From an uncultured Prevotellaceae bacterium (GTDB lineage: Bacteria; Bacteroidota; Bacteroidia; Bacteroidales; Bacteroidaceae): a stretch of DNA of 57,119 nucleotides. Position 1 is the stretch's first letter. Every line of letters begins with the position of its first letter. Shown piece after piece: positions 1 to 7,815 of the stretch. The stretch lies in the NCBI GenBank assembly GCA_900320435.1, contig ONSH01000018.1:1-57119 (forward strand), read 5' to 3'. The notes beneath the pieces are model-generated. The model was not told where the DNA came from, searched no databases, and worked only from the letters and a program-made list of their open reading frames with translations. The position numbers and the translations under genes are program-made.

Positions 1-1
1 T

Positions 2-658
2 GTCTATTCCAAGGCTGAGCTGGAGGCCCTGAAGAACGTCCTCCTCAAGCACCCCCGCGTCATTGTCATCGCCGACGAGATCTATGAGCACATCAACTAC
101 GTGGGCGCGCACGCCTCCATGGCCCAGTTCCCCGACATCAAGGACCGCGTGGTCATCATCAACGGCGTCTCCAAGGCTTATGCCATGACCGGCTGGCGCA
201 TCGGCTTCATCGCCGCTCCCGACTGGATTGTCAAGGGCTGCAACAAACTGCAGGGCCAGTACACCTCCGGCCCCTGCTCCGTGTCGCAGAAGGCAGCTGA
301 GGCCGCTTTCGCCGGCCCGCAGCAGTGCGTGGAGGACATGCGTCAGGCTTTCGAACGCCGCAAGAACCTCATCGTGTCTCTGGCGCGTGAGATTCCCGGC
401 TTGGAAGTCAACGAGCCCGAAGGCGCCTTCTACCTCTTCCCCAAGTGCAGCAGCTTCTTCGGCAAGAGCGCCGACGGCCGCTCCATCCAAAGCAGCACCG
501 ACCTGGCCATGTATCTGCTTGAAGTGGGCCATGTGGCCACTGTGGGCGGCGACGCCTTCGGCAGCCCCGAGTGCTTCCGCATGAGCTACGCCACGAGCGA
601 TGACAACATACGCGAGGCCCTGCGCCGCATCAAGGAGTGTCTGGCCCGCCTGGCTTAA
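2..658 (+). CDS. Pyridoxal-phosphate aminotransferase, aspartate type (5' truncated)
   Basis: C-terminal part of a class I/II (fold type I) aminotransferase; the reading frame is open to the left edge, so the start lies outside the window. The segment 'VIADEIYEH' carries the Asp and Tyr that contact the PLP ring. 'NGVSKAYAMTGWRIGF' holds the Schiff-base lysine (SK) followed by the MTGWR phosphate-binding motif typical of bacterial class I-beta aspartate aminotransferases. 'FRMSYATSDDNI' near the end holds the substrate-carboxylate arginine. The expected role is transfer of the amino group between aspartate and 2-oxoglutarate in the cytoplasm, though other 2-oxo acids cannot be excluded. It converges with the ferredoxin gene and shares a bidirectional terminator with it. 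Confidence 0.9.
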   Translation, partial: VYSKAELEALKNVLLKHPRVIVIADEIYEHINYVGAHASMAQFPDIKDRVVIINGVSKAYAMTGWRIGFIAAPDWIVKGCNKLQGQYTSGPCSVSQKAAEAAFAGPQQCVEDMRQAFERRKNLIVSLAREIPGLEVNEPEGAFYLFPKCSSFFGKSADGRSIQSSTDLAMYLLEVGHVATVGGDAFGSPECFRMSYATSDDNIREALRRIKECLARLA

Positions 659-673
659 AGGCAAGCCACAAAG

Positions 674-702
674 AAGCCCGGCCTCTTGAAGAGGTCGGGC
701 TT
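674..702. terminator. Bidirectional terminator between aminotransferase and ferredoxin
   Basis: A 12-bp stem (arms 674-685 and 691-702, one G-T pair) with a 5-nt loop, followed by a T-rich run on the plus strand. It sits between two convergent genes and can serve both. Confidence 0.85.
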
Positions 703-727
703 TCTTTTCTTTCTCTTGCTTTTCTCT

Positions 728-892
728 TTAGAGAGAGATGGCGCCGGAGGGGCAAGCGTCGGCACAGGTGCCGCACTCGGTGCACTGATCGGGGTCGATG
801 GAGTAGATATCGCCTTCAGAGATGGCACCAACGGGACATTCGTCGATACAAGTGCCGCATGCTACGCAGTCTTCACCAATTTTGTAAGCCAT
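728..892 (-). CDS. 2[4Fe-4S] ferredoxin, 54 aa
   Basis: A small bacterial-type (clostridial) ferredoxin. The translation begins MAYKIGEDC and contains two CxxCxxCxxxCP motifs: Cys 9, 12, 15, 19 and Cys 37, 40, 43, 47. Each binds a [4Fe-4S] cluster with one ligand from the other motif. The two halves are internal duplicates, as is usual for the family. It is a low-potential cytoplasmic electron carrier for enzymes such as pyruvate:ferredoxin oxidoreductase or hydrogenases; the partner is not visible here. It is monocistronic, with its own promoter at 949-956 and a shared terminator at 674-702. The start ATG is the only one in frame before the first cysteine motif. Confidence 0.95.
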   Translation of the reverse strand: MAYKIGEDCVACGTCIDECPVGAISEGDIYSIDPDQCTECGTCADACPSGAISL

Positions 893-948
893 AGTTTTCT
901 TTATTTATTTAATTAATGTATATAAACGGAATGCGTTTGTTTTCGATG

Positions 949-982
949 CAAAGATACTTAAAAATAGTGATACCGACCAAAT
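949..982 (-). promoter_or_regulatory. Ferredoxin promoter
   Basis: Minus-strand TATCTTTG (956-949) matches the Bacteroidota -7 box TAnnTTTG. A TTTG at 982-979 lies about where the -33 element is expected. The implied 5' UTR is roughly 50 nt. Confidence 0.75.
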
Positions 983-1063
983 TTTTCGCGGAAAAAGTGC
1001 ATTTCGCTCATCAAAAATAGTTATTCGGACAATAAAAAAGCCATTTTTCGGGTTATTCTCTTA

Positions 1064-1792
1064 GTGAAACGCGCGCTTTTCATATTCATGCTCCTGCTCG
1101 CCGTGCTCATGCCTTGCGGACAGGGAGGTCAACGCCTTGCGGCACAGACGCAGACGCTGATGAACAAGCCGTATATCGACAACCGCCGCTTCCACTGGGG
1201 CTTCTATCTGGGCATGAACATGATGGAGAGCAAGTTCAACAACACGGGCTACACGGACCCCGAGACGGGCGAGCAGTGGTACACCGAGCAGGACCGTTGG
1301 GAGCCGGGCTTCAGCGTGGGCGTCTTGGGTGCACTGCGTCTGAACAAGTACATGGAGCTGCGCTTCTCCCCCGGCATCAACTTCGGCCAGAAGCATCTGA
1401 AGTTCCACGAGCAGGCCAGCGGCCGCGACACCACGCAGAATATGCGCTGCAACTACCTCTCGCTGCCGTTGGAGCTGAAGCTGGCGGCGCCGCGTTCCGG
1501 CAACTTCCGTCCGTATTTCCTTGTGGGTGTGGCGCCTCAGGTGAAACTCAACGACGCCGTGGGCGATCCCATCCGCGACAAGCGTTTCGACTTCATGCTG
1601 GAGATCGGCATGGGCTGCGACATCTACCTGCGCTACTTCAAGCTGATTCCCGAACTGAAGTTTTGCCTCTCTGTGGTCGATGTGCTGAATTCCCAGCGCG
1701 ACGACCTGGAGGACAATCCGCTCATCAAGTTCACCAAGAGCGTGGACAAGATGAAGGCCAAGATGATTGTCTTCTCGCTCTACTTTGAGTGA
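1064..1792 (+). CDS. porT: PorT-family outer-membrane beta-barrel protein
   Basis: 242 aa starting at a GTG. A signal peptide (KRALFIFMLLLAVLM...) is followed by about eight amphipathic strands. The segments 'NYLSLPLELKLAAP', 'RPYFLVGVAPQVKLN' and 'YFKLIPELKFCLSVVD' match the PorT/SprT family. In Porphyromonas gingivalis PorT is an outer-membrane component needed for the type IX secretion system (T9SS). Length agrees with the family (about 240 aa). No convincing TAnnTTTG box was found directly upstream. It stands alone, convergent with the efflux operon. Assignment to T9SS is by family resemblance; related barrels outside the system also exist in this phylum. Several secreted proteins in the window have tails resembling T9SS sorting signals. 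Confidence 0.75.
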   Translation: MKRALFIFMLLLAVLMPCGQGGQRLAAQTQTLMNKPYIDNRRFHWGFYLGMNMMESKFNNTGYTDPETGEQWYTEQDRWEPGFSVGVLGALRLNKYMELRFSPGINFGQKHLKFHEQASGRDTTQNMRCNYLSLPLELKLAAPRSGNFRPYFLVGVAPQVKLNDAVGDPIRDKRFDFMLEIGMGCDIYLRYFKLIPELKFCLSVVDVLNSQRDDLEDNPLIKFTKSVDKMKAKMIVFSLYFE

Positions 1793-1827
1793 CGGCCTAA
1801 GCGCTGCTTAATTAAGTAATGCCCTTT

Positions 1828-1882
1828 GTGTCCGCTTAGAGCTGCTGCATCACTGCTGCAGAGCCGCTGCATCACTGCTGAT
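1828..1882. repeat. 11-nt-periodic array A
   Basis: Five consecutive 11-nt units in register. The central four start at 1839, 1850, 1861 and 1872 and alternate GAGCTGCTGCA-like and TCACTGCTGCA-like forms. The 15-mer GCTGCATCACTGCTG occurs exactly at 1844-1858 and 1866-1880. The reverse complement closely matches units of the array at 32,866-33,041. Confidence 0.75.
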
Positions 1883-1947
1883 TTATCGGGTTCAACGAAT
1901 ATCCGGGTTATGCAAAAGACGCATTCAACGGACACACTTTTTACAGA

Positions 1948-2010
1948 TGTCCGTTATGTCCGCAATGTCCGTTCACGGCCCTCAGCGGACATAACGGACA
2001 TTGCGGACAA
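1948..2010. repeat. 9-nt-periodic TGTCCG array with inverted second half
   Basis: Units of nine bases (TGTCCGTTA, TGTCCGCAA, TGTCCGTTC, then AGCGGACAT, AACGGACAT, TGCGGACAA). The left half reads TGTCCG and the right half CGGACA. TGTCCGTTATGTCCG at 1948-1962 is the exact reverse complement of 1986-2000, so a 15-bp stem can form. Confidence 0.8.
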
Positions 2011-2054
2011 GCGTTAATTTGTGTCCGTTCATAAAAACGAAAAATAATAAAAAA

Positions 2055-2076
2055 GCTGCCGGATTATTCCGGCAGC
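2055..2076 (-). terminator. Terminator of the RND efflux operon
   Basis: A 9-bp perfect stem (2055-2063 with 2068-2076, loop of 4) followed on the minus strand by a long T-rich tract (the plus strand reads AAAATAATAAAAAA just before it). It lies about 40 nt past the TolC-like stop codon. Confidence 0.9.
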
Positions 2077-2080
2077 CCTA

Positions 2081-2115
2081 ACTATAAACTTTAAACTTTA
2101 AACTCTAAACTATAA
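2081..2115. repeat. Heptanucleotide array after the TolC-like gene
   Basis: Five 7-nt units of the form AACTATA, AACTTTA, AACTTTA, AACTCTA, AACTATA. They lie three nt beyond the minus-strand stop codon (2118-2120) and before the terminator. Read on the minus strand they contain TAG and TAA in several frames. Confidence 0.8.
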
Positions 2116-2117
2116 AA

Positions 2118-3542
2118 TCACTCCCCTCCTCCACCGAGGGCGATGTAGAGGGCGATGACGGCACGGGCACCGTCGTAGAGGTTGATGGCCTCGTTGAGCT
2201 GGGCACCCAGCAGACGCTCCTGCGCCGTGAGCACCTCAAGATAGCCGGCCTTGCCGGCGTCCATCAGCTCGTGGGTGCCGCGATAAGCCTCGAGCAACAC
2301 CTCCACCTGACGGGCGTAGAAGCCGTACTTCTCGCGGGCGTCCTGACAGTCGGCCATAGCCTCGTTGACCTCGTTGCCGGCCTCGATGACCGTCTGCACG
2401 TATTTCTTCTTGAGATCCTCCTCCGTCAGCTTGGCAATCTTATGGGCAGCGCGTATCTTGCCGCGGGCGAAGACGGGCTGCAGGAGCTGGCCGGCAAAGT
2501 TGAGCAAGAGACCGGCAGGATCCATCACGACACCGCCGGCAGAATTGGTCCACCCCACAGTGCCCGAAAGGGTGACGCTGGGGAAGAAAGCGGCGCGGGC
2601 AGTCTGCGTGTTATAGAAAGCCTCCTCCATAGCGAAGTTGGCCATACGGATGTCGGGACGCAACTCAAGGAGAGAGGCGGGCACACCAATCTTGAGATAC
2701 TGCACATCGAACATACGCTGTCCGGCATCGCCCAAAGCCTCGGGATGGTGGAGCGCAGTGGTGCCCCAGTGGCCGCGCTCGATATGGCGCGGCGTGACGC
2801 CCAGCAGAAGGCAGATGGCATTCTCCACGGCTCGTATCTGGCGACGGGTGTCCACAATCTGCGTCTTCATGTCGAGATACGACGACTCCAGCTGGTTGAC
2901 GGCGGTGCTGTAGGCCTTGCCGTTCTCCCATAGGGCCTTCTGCGTCTCGAGTGAAGCACGCCAGAGGCTGTCGGTCTGAATGAGGATGTCGAGCTCGCGG
3001 TCGAGCAGCTGCAGCATGTAGTATTGCTGCGCCGTGGCGGAGATGAGGTTGACGCGAACGGCCTCCTTCTGCATCTCTGCCTGCATACGCACGGCAGCGG
3101 CGGCACGCTTCTTGTTGGTGATGGAGCCGAAGAAGTCGAGATCAACAGAGATCTGCAGCGGCAGATTGTAGGTGCGCGCCCAAGGCAGGTCGTCGAAGCG
3201 GGAGAGGTTGCCCTGCGGGCCCAGGTGAATGGAAGGCAGATAAGCCAGCTTGGCAGCCTTCAGGGAAGCCTGGCTCTTCTCCACCGCGATGCGGGCAGAG
3301 TTGAGGTCTGTGTTGCCGGCGAGCACGGAGTCTATGAGCTGCTGGAGCAGCGGATCGGTGAAGAACTCGCGCCACGTCATGGCGGAAATGGAAGTGTCGC
3401 CGATGGCGGCCGTGACGTCCTCGGTGGTGCCGAAGGTGTCGTCGGGCGTGGCCACCTTGTTCTCGTATTTCTTAAACAGCCCACAGCCCGCAAGCAGGGA
3501 GCTCAGGGCCACGATGACAACAAATTTTAGAGAATGCATCAT
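2118..3542 (-). CDS. RND efflux outer-membrane channel lipoprotein (TolC/OprM/NodT family)
   Basis: 474 aa. The lipoprotein signal peptide ends at lipobox LLAGC (Cys20). The rest is the duplicated OEP domain of helical hairpins and short strands typical of OprM/NodT channels. Recognisable stretches are 'VDLDFFGSITNKKRAAAAVRMQAEMQKEAVRVNLISATAQQYY' in abridged form (first repeat) and 'LLELRPDIRMANFAMEEAFYNTQTARAAFFPSVTLSG' in abridged form (second repeat). It should form the trimeric outer-membrane exit duct for the pump and adaptor encoded at the head of the same operon. It is the last gene, 18 nt after the 425-aa lipoprotein. The substrate cannot be told from sequence. Confidence 0.93.
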   Translation of the reverse strand: MMHSLKFVVIVALSSLLAGCGLFKKYENKVATPDDTFGTTEDVTAAIGDTSISAMTWREFFTDPLLQQLIDSVLAGNTDLNSARIAVEKSQASLKAAKLAYLPSIHLGPQGNLSRFDDLPWARTYNLPLQISVDLDFFGSITNKKRAAAAVRMQAEMQKEAVRVNLISATAQQYYMLQLLDRELDILIQTDSLWRASLETQKALWENGKAYSTAVNQLESSYLDMKTQIVDTRRQIRAVENAICLLLGVTPRHIERGHWGTTALHHPEALGDAGQRMFDVQYLKIGVPASLLELRPDIRMANFAMEEAFYNTQTARAAFFPSVTLSGTVGWTNSAGGVVMDPAGLLLNFAGQLLQPVFARGKIRAAHKIAKLTEEDLKKKYVQTVIEAGNEVNEAMADCQDAREKYGFYARQVEVLLEAYRGTHELMDAGKAGYLEVLTAQERLLGAQLNEAINLYDGARAVIALYIALGGGGE

Positions 3543-3560
3543 ATTTTAAGTCAGTTTGGT

Positions 3561-4838
3561 TTACTGTTTTGTGCCGGGGATGGGCAGGATCTGCATCATC
3601 ACGGTCAGCAGGTCGGAATAGGCCGCAGCGGTCTTGCCCACGGGCAGCGCCGTCTTGTGGTAAATCTCCACCAGATTGTCGTAGGTGGCGGCATCGACGA
3701 CCTGCTTGAGCGGCGTGTAGTCCGAAGAACCGGCAAAGCGGAAGGCCTGCATCACGCAATAAGCCTCCTCGCCCTGCTCACCGAGCAGCTTCATGGGGAC
3801 GGGTTCCGTGTTGTCTTCACCGGCAATCACCATGAGCAGGCTTCCGTTGAGACGCTCAACACGACGGCTGAACTCCTCGGGCGCGAGCTCCTTGTCTTTG
3901 ACGCCCTCCATGACATCCCTCAGGGCGGGCATAAAGTCGGCGCCGTCAGCAATAACGGACTCCACGGCCAGATTGCCCAGCACATCGGCAACGGCCTCGA
4001 TACCCTCAGCGGCCTCGACGGCCTCACCGATGGAGTTAATGACGAAGTCCTCCGGCAGGGGAAGATCAACCGTCATGTCGAAAACGGTCCGACCGCCCTG
4101 CTCGTAGTCGCAGCCGAAGCTGAGCGTGTTGTTGGCATCCCTCATCGCCATGAGGTCAACGGCGCAGACACTCCGGTCGGGGTCGTCGGGCGTAAAGAAG
4201 TCCATCCGGCCGTCGAAGGCGAATGCTCCCAAAGCTATTGCTGCCATGCCGGCATAGTCGGACGCCATCACGATGTTGGCCGACGACTTGCTGAGCACAC
4301 GCTCCCTGTCGCCGAACATGCCGCTCAGCGTGAGATTGAACAGCTCGGGTACGGCGTCCCAGTTTTTGTTGCTGGCAAAGGTCAGTTTGTAGAGCGTCTT
4401 GGGATAGTCGCCGATGGTGGCGGGGAAGATGAACTCCAGAGAGCCGCCGGTGGTGCCGATGCGGTAGTTGGCCTTCTCATCGAAGACGACACGCAAGCCG
4501 TAGGCAAGCTTTCTCTCGGAGATGTTGCGGGCGGTGATCATGACCATCGCCGTCTGCATGTCGCGCATAAAGAAACGGCCCCGGCTCATCAGCGAGAGGA
4601 GCTGGCGGGTGGCATCCGACGTCGTCTCGATGGCGCTGAAGTCCAACTGGTCGGCCAGCACGGCGGCGTCCTTCTTAAGCGTCGCTGCAAGCACGTCGCG
4701 GTCGGACGGGGGGACGGGCTGCGGATCCACGGGAGGATCCACGGGAACGGCAGGCGCGTCGTCGGAAGAGCAAGCCGAGAAGAGCGCCGCGGAGCATATC
4801 AACGTCAGGAAGAAAATCCTGCTGAGCAATCTTTTCAT
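3561..4838 (-). CDS. Lipoprotein of unknown function in the efflux operon
   Basis: 425 aa, not recognised as any characterised family. A signal peptide ends with an acylatable Cys23 in 'LFSAC', followed by SSDD and a Pro-rich spacer ('VPVDPPVDPQPVPP'). The acidic residues after the cysteine fit lipoprotein export to the cell surface in Bacteroidota. The body is alternating beta ('GGSLEFIFPATIGDYPKTLYKLTF') and helical (residues about 270-400), without transmembrane segments or obvious catalytic motifs. It begins 3 nt after the 979-aa gene and ends 18 nt before the TolC-like gene, so it is co-transcribed with the exporter. A role in substrate binding, assembly or a surface partnership with the 979-aa protein is inference only. 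Confidence 0.8.
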   Translation of the reverse strand: MKRLLSRIFFLTLICSAALFSACSSDDAPAVPVDPPVDPQPVPPSDRDVLAATLKKDAAVLADQLDFSAIETTSDATRQLLSLMSRGRFFMRDMQTAMVMITARNISERKLAYGLRVVFDEKANYRIGTTGGSLEFIFPATIGDYPKTLYKLTFASNKNWDAVPELFNLTLSGMFGDRERVLSKSSANIVMASDYAGMAAIALGAFAFDGRMDFFTPDDPDRSVCAVDLMAMRDANNTLSFGCDYEQGGRTVFDMTVDLPLPEDFVINSIGEAVEAAEGIEAVADVLGNLAVESVIADGADFMPALRDVMEGVKDKELAPEEFSRRVERLNGSLLMVIAGEDNTEPVPMKLLGEQGEEAYCVMQAFRFAGSSDYTPLKQVVDAATYDNLVEIYHKTALPVGKTAAAYSDLLTVMMQILPIPGTKQ

Positions 4839-4841
4839 GGC

Positions 4842-7781
4842 TTACTTCTTGAATTTCTGACCGTTGACGATATAATATCCTCTCTCGGGCTCACCGCCGA
4901 GCTCACGACCCTGAAGGTCGAAATAGCGCTGTGAGCCGTCGGCCTCCACCGTGCGGACGGTGGTGATGCCGGTGACGTCGGGCAGACCCGGAAGGTCGCC
5001 GCTGAAGAGCTGGGCGGGGAAGCGCTTGAGACCGTCGTGCTCCACACCGTCATCGGCGGCACGGACTCTGCTCTGGGCGCTCTCGGGAGCGGCAGCCAGC
5101 GTCTGGCGCGTCATCGGCCTGTAGCTCTCCTTGCCGGCCTCGTTCATCTTCATAAAGGCGCGGAAAGCGCGGAACGACAACTCGGGCGTCAGACGCGGAG
5201 CGAGGGGCTCCCAGTTGCCGCGGTCGTCCATAGCGTAAGCGCCCTCGGCACGCTCGTCACCCTCCGAGATGGCGTCGAAGTTGCCCTGCCAGGTGCCGAC
5301 CACAGAGGGCTCGGCGGCGCCGTAGGCATAGACGTCGCTCGCCTTGAGCTCCTTGCTGAAGAGCGTCTCGACGGCGCTCAGGTTCACGAAGCCCTCATTG
5401 ACCACCACCAGAGCGGCCGTGCCGGAGGGCAGGTTGCCGTCGGTCCTGGTGAAGACATATTCGCCGTAGAACTCATCCACAAAGTCGAGGCGGTAAACAC
5501 CCACCTGAGCGCGGCTGTAGTAAGCGTTGAAGTTGAAGTCGTAGGGCAGGCTGACGGCATAGGCGCGGCTCTGCCACGTGCCGTCGGGAGCCTGTTCGGC
5601 AGAGAACTCACGGTCGTAGGTGACGTTGACCACCTTGCCGTCGTTCTCCTCGATGACAGCGCTGTTGTCGGCGCCGTCAATCAGAGCTACGGGCTCTGCG
5701 GGTAGTGTGAAGCCGAGGAAGTTGTCGAGCGAACCGGTGCCGGTGAACTTCAGGCGGTAAATGCCCGAGTAGGGCGCCTTGAAATAGACGGTCTCCGAAC
5801 GCGCGAAGTAGTTGTAGAGGGTCCAGTCGCTGTCCACATCGCGACGGTAGTACATCATGAGCACGGAAGGATCACCGCCGCTGAACGAACCCATCATGCC
5901 GGCCATGGCGTCTATCTCCACGTCGAAGGAGAGTACGTCGCCCTGAAGGGCCTGCAGACGCGGGGTAATCAGCTCATATTCCTTGGAATCGGTGGTAGCC
6001 TGCCAGGACTTCGGAGCGCTGTCGCCGCCGCCGATCATGTCCATCATGCCGCCGCTGGGCTTGCTCACCTGCCAGCCGGTGGACTCCCACCCTTCAGGCA
6101 AGGGAAGCGGCTCGGACTCGTCTTCCACGACGTATTCGGGATCGAAGTCCTCAGACCAGGCCTCGTTGCTGATCTTGTAAGCCCTGAGGGCGATGTATTG
6201 GGGCGTCAGCACCTCGCTCTGGGGCGCAAACACCAGAACGGAGCTGTTCTCACCACAGGGAGCGCTCTCGAAGAGAAACTCCACATCGACGTTGACGCTG
6301 GACGAAGCGGGAATGTCCAACACAGGGGTCTTCACATTGAAGAACTCACTGGTGGAAGCCAGATTGATTGTGATGGCACCGGTGCCGGAATTATAGACCT
6401 TGAAGCTCTTGGTGACATTGCTCTTGCACAGGCCGTAGAAGACGTAGTTGACAGCCTTGTCTTCCTGAGTGATGTACATATCGGGCGCGTTCTCCTTGAT
6501 TTGGAATCCGGCCACGGAATCGATGACGATGCTGTCGGAAGCCACAAAGCGGAAGCGGTAGTCGCCCGGCTCGATGCCGGAAATCCACTTGACGCGGTAA
6601 TCGCCCTCAAGACCTCCGATGACCTTGACCTTCTCCCACTTGTTGCTGCCGTAAACCGTCTTCTCCACGGTGATTGTGGGGCTGCTGCTGCCGCCGCCCA
6701 TCATGCCGCCCATGCCGCCGCCGTCGTCACCGTCTTTCACGGAGAAAATCAGCGCCTGGGTGTTGCCGGCTACCGTGACGGGAGGAGTGGTGAGATAAAA
6801 AGCACTGCCACCCATGCCGAACGCAGCACCGCCGGAAGGCTCGGTGACATGGGCCACGCCCTTCTCGACCGTCCATCCGTCAATCACCCACGACTTGGGC
6901 TCGGCCTCGCCGTTGAAATCCTCCATCCACACGCCGGGCTCGGTGACGATGGCGTAGGTCATGATTTCGGCAGCCTCCACACGGGAGTCGGAGGGCTTGA
7001 ACGAAGCCAGCGACTCGTTCTTGCCGGGCTGTCCGGCCGCAAACAGGAACTTGACGTCAACGTCCAGCGAATCGCCGCCGGCAATCTCCATCGATGTCTT
7101 GCTGAAGGAGAATTTCGCAGCTTCGGACATGCTGTTGTTCACGACAAGCTTGCCGGTGGCGGTGTTCACCACGAGCACCTGCTTGACGGAATCCTTGTAG
7201 CAAAGGCTGAAATCGATCATCTTCACCGCACCGTGGGCGTCGCCGACGGTGTCGATCACGAGGATATCGGGAGCCTCCATATCAATGGTGAAGCCGGCCA
7301 CACTGTCGATCAGCACGGTGTTGCCCGAACGGAAACGGAAACGGTATTCACCGGCCTCGGTGCCCGAAACGGTGAAGGTCTTGTAGTCGGTCTCCACCTC
7401 GGTGGTGAAATCGGCAACCTGAATCCACTTGTGCTGTCCGTAGACGCATCGCTCGACCACGAAAGTGGAGTCATTGCTGCCCATGAAGGAGTCCATACCC
7501 CCACCCCCGCTCTTCTTGGCGGAGAAGACCAGATTCTCACCGGCAGACACCTTCAGGGGAGGCGTCATCAGATAGGTGAAACCCTCATCACTGTTACTGC
7601 CCGGCATGGAAAAACCGCTGGAAGAGGAGCCCTTCTGTGCGGCGCCGTCTTTCACGGTCCAACCGTCGGCATACCAGCCGTAGGGCACTTTACCGTCATT
7701 GAATCTCTCGTCCATCTGAGCCTTTAAAAGGTTTGCTCCCATGAAGAGAAGCACGCCGCTCAGTAACAATGATTTTTTCAT
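4842..7781 (-). CDS. Large secreted three-repeat protein with Met/Gly-rich loops, in the efflux operon
   Basis: 979 aa, signal peptide MKKSLLLSGVLLFMGANLLKA. Three related modules of about 130-150 aa (starting near residues 30, 290 and 570) follow the pattern 'GW...V.....YL.TPP.....G..L.FS......V.....W........YRFRF...IDSVAGF', resembling choice-of-anchor or cleaved-adhesin jelly-roll domains. The first two are followed by Ig-like stretches. Each module carries Met/Gly-rich segments at matching places, such as 'GGGMGGMMGGG', 'AMAGMMGSFSGG' and 'GGMMDMIGGG'. The C-terminus 'YFDLQGRELGGEP...GYYIVNGQKFKK' resembles a T9SS-type sorting tail. The gene starts 34 nt after the pump gene. Its function is unknown; placement inside an exporter operon suggests a linked role. 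Confidence 0.82.
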   Translation of the reverse strand: MKKSLLLSGVLLFMGANLLKAQMDERFNDGKVPYGWYADGWTVKDGAAQKGSSSSGFSMPGSNSDEGFTYLMTPPLKVSAGENLVFSAKKSGGGGMDSFMGSNDSTFVVERCVYGQHKWIQVADFTTEVETDYKTFTVSGTEAGEYRFRFRSGNTVLIDSVAGFTIDMEAPDILVIDTVGDAHGAVKMIDFSLCYKDSVKQVLVVNTATGKLVVNNSMSEAAKFSFSKTSMEIAGGDSLDVDVKFLFAAGQPGKNESLASFKPSDSRVEAAEIMTYAIVTEPGVWMEDFNGEAEPKSWVIDGWTVEKGVAHVTEPSGGAAFGMGGSAFYLTTPPVTVAGNTQALIFSVKDGDDGGGMGGMMGGGSSSPTITVEKTVYGSNKWEKVKVIGGLEGDYRVKWISGIEPGDYRFRFVASDSIVIDSVAGFQIKENAPDMYITQEDKAVNYVFYGLCKSNVTKSFKVYNSGTGAITINLASTSEFFNVKTPVLDIPASSSVNVDVEFLFESAPCGENSSVLVFAPQSEVLTPQYIALRAYKISNEAWSEDFDPEYVVEDESEPLPLPEGWESTGWQVSKPSGGMMDMIGGGDSAPKSWQATTDSKEYELITPRLQALQGDVLSFDVEIDAMAGMMGSFSGGDPSVLMMYYRRDVDSDWTLYNYFARSETVYFKAPYSGIYRLKFTGTGSLDNFLGFTLPAEPVALIDGADNSAVIEENDGKVVNVTYDREFSAEQAPDGTWQSRAYAVSLPYDFNFNAYYSRAQVGVYRLDFVDEFYGEYVFTRTDGNLPSGTAALVVVNEGFVNLSAVETLFSKELKASDVYAYGAAEPSVVGTWQGNFDAISEGDERAEGAYAMDDRGNWEPLAPRLTPELSFRAFRAFMKMNEAGKESYRPMTRQTLAAAPESAQSRVRAADDGVEHDGLKRFPAQLFSGDLPGLPDVTGITTVRTVEADGSQRYFDLQGRELGGEPERGYYIVNGQKFKK

Positions 7782-7815
7782 TTTTGTTGATGTTTTTGTG
7801 ATATTGTGTTAAAGA

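Larger units (their letters stand above)
1793..2117. other. Convergent intergenic region with repeats (11-nt and 9-nt periods)
   Basis: 325 nt between the ends of the porT-like gene and the efflux operon. No believable gene. It holds an 11-nt-periodic array (1828-1882), a 9-nt-periodic TGTCCG array with inverted halves (1948-2010), the efflux-operon terminator (2055-2076) and a heptanucleotide array (about 2081-2115). A small ORF here consists mostly of the repeats and is not believed. Confidence 0.7.

Noticed and set aside
637..916. Plus-strand ORFs across the ferredoxin region
   Set aside because: They are antisense to the ferredoxin, whose eight cysteines are in perfect spacing on the minus strand.
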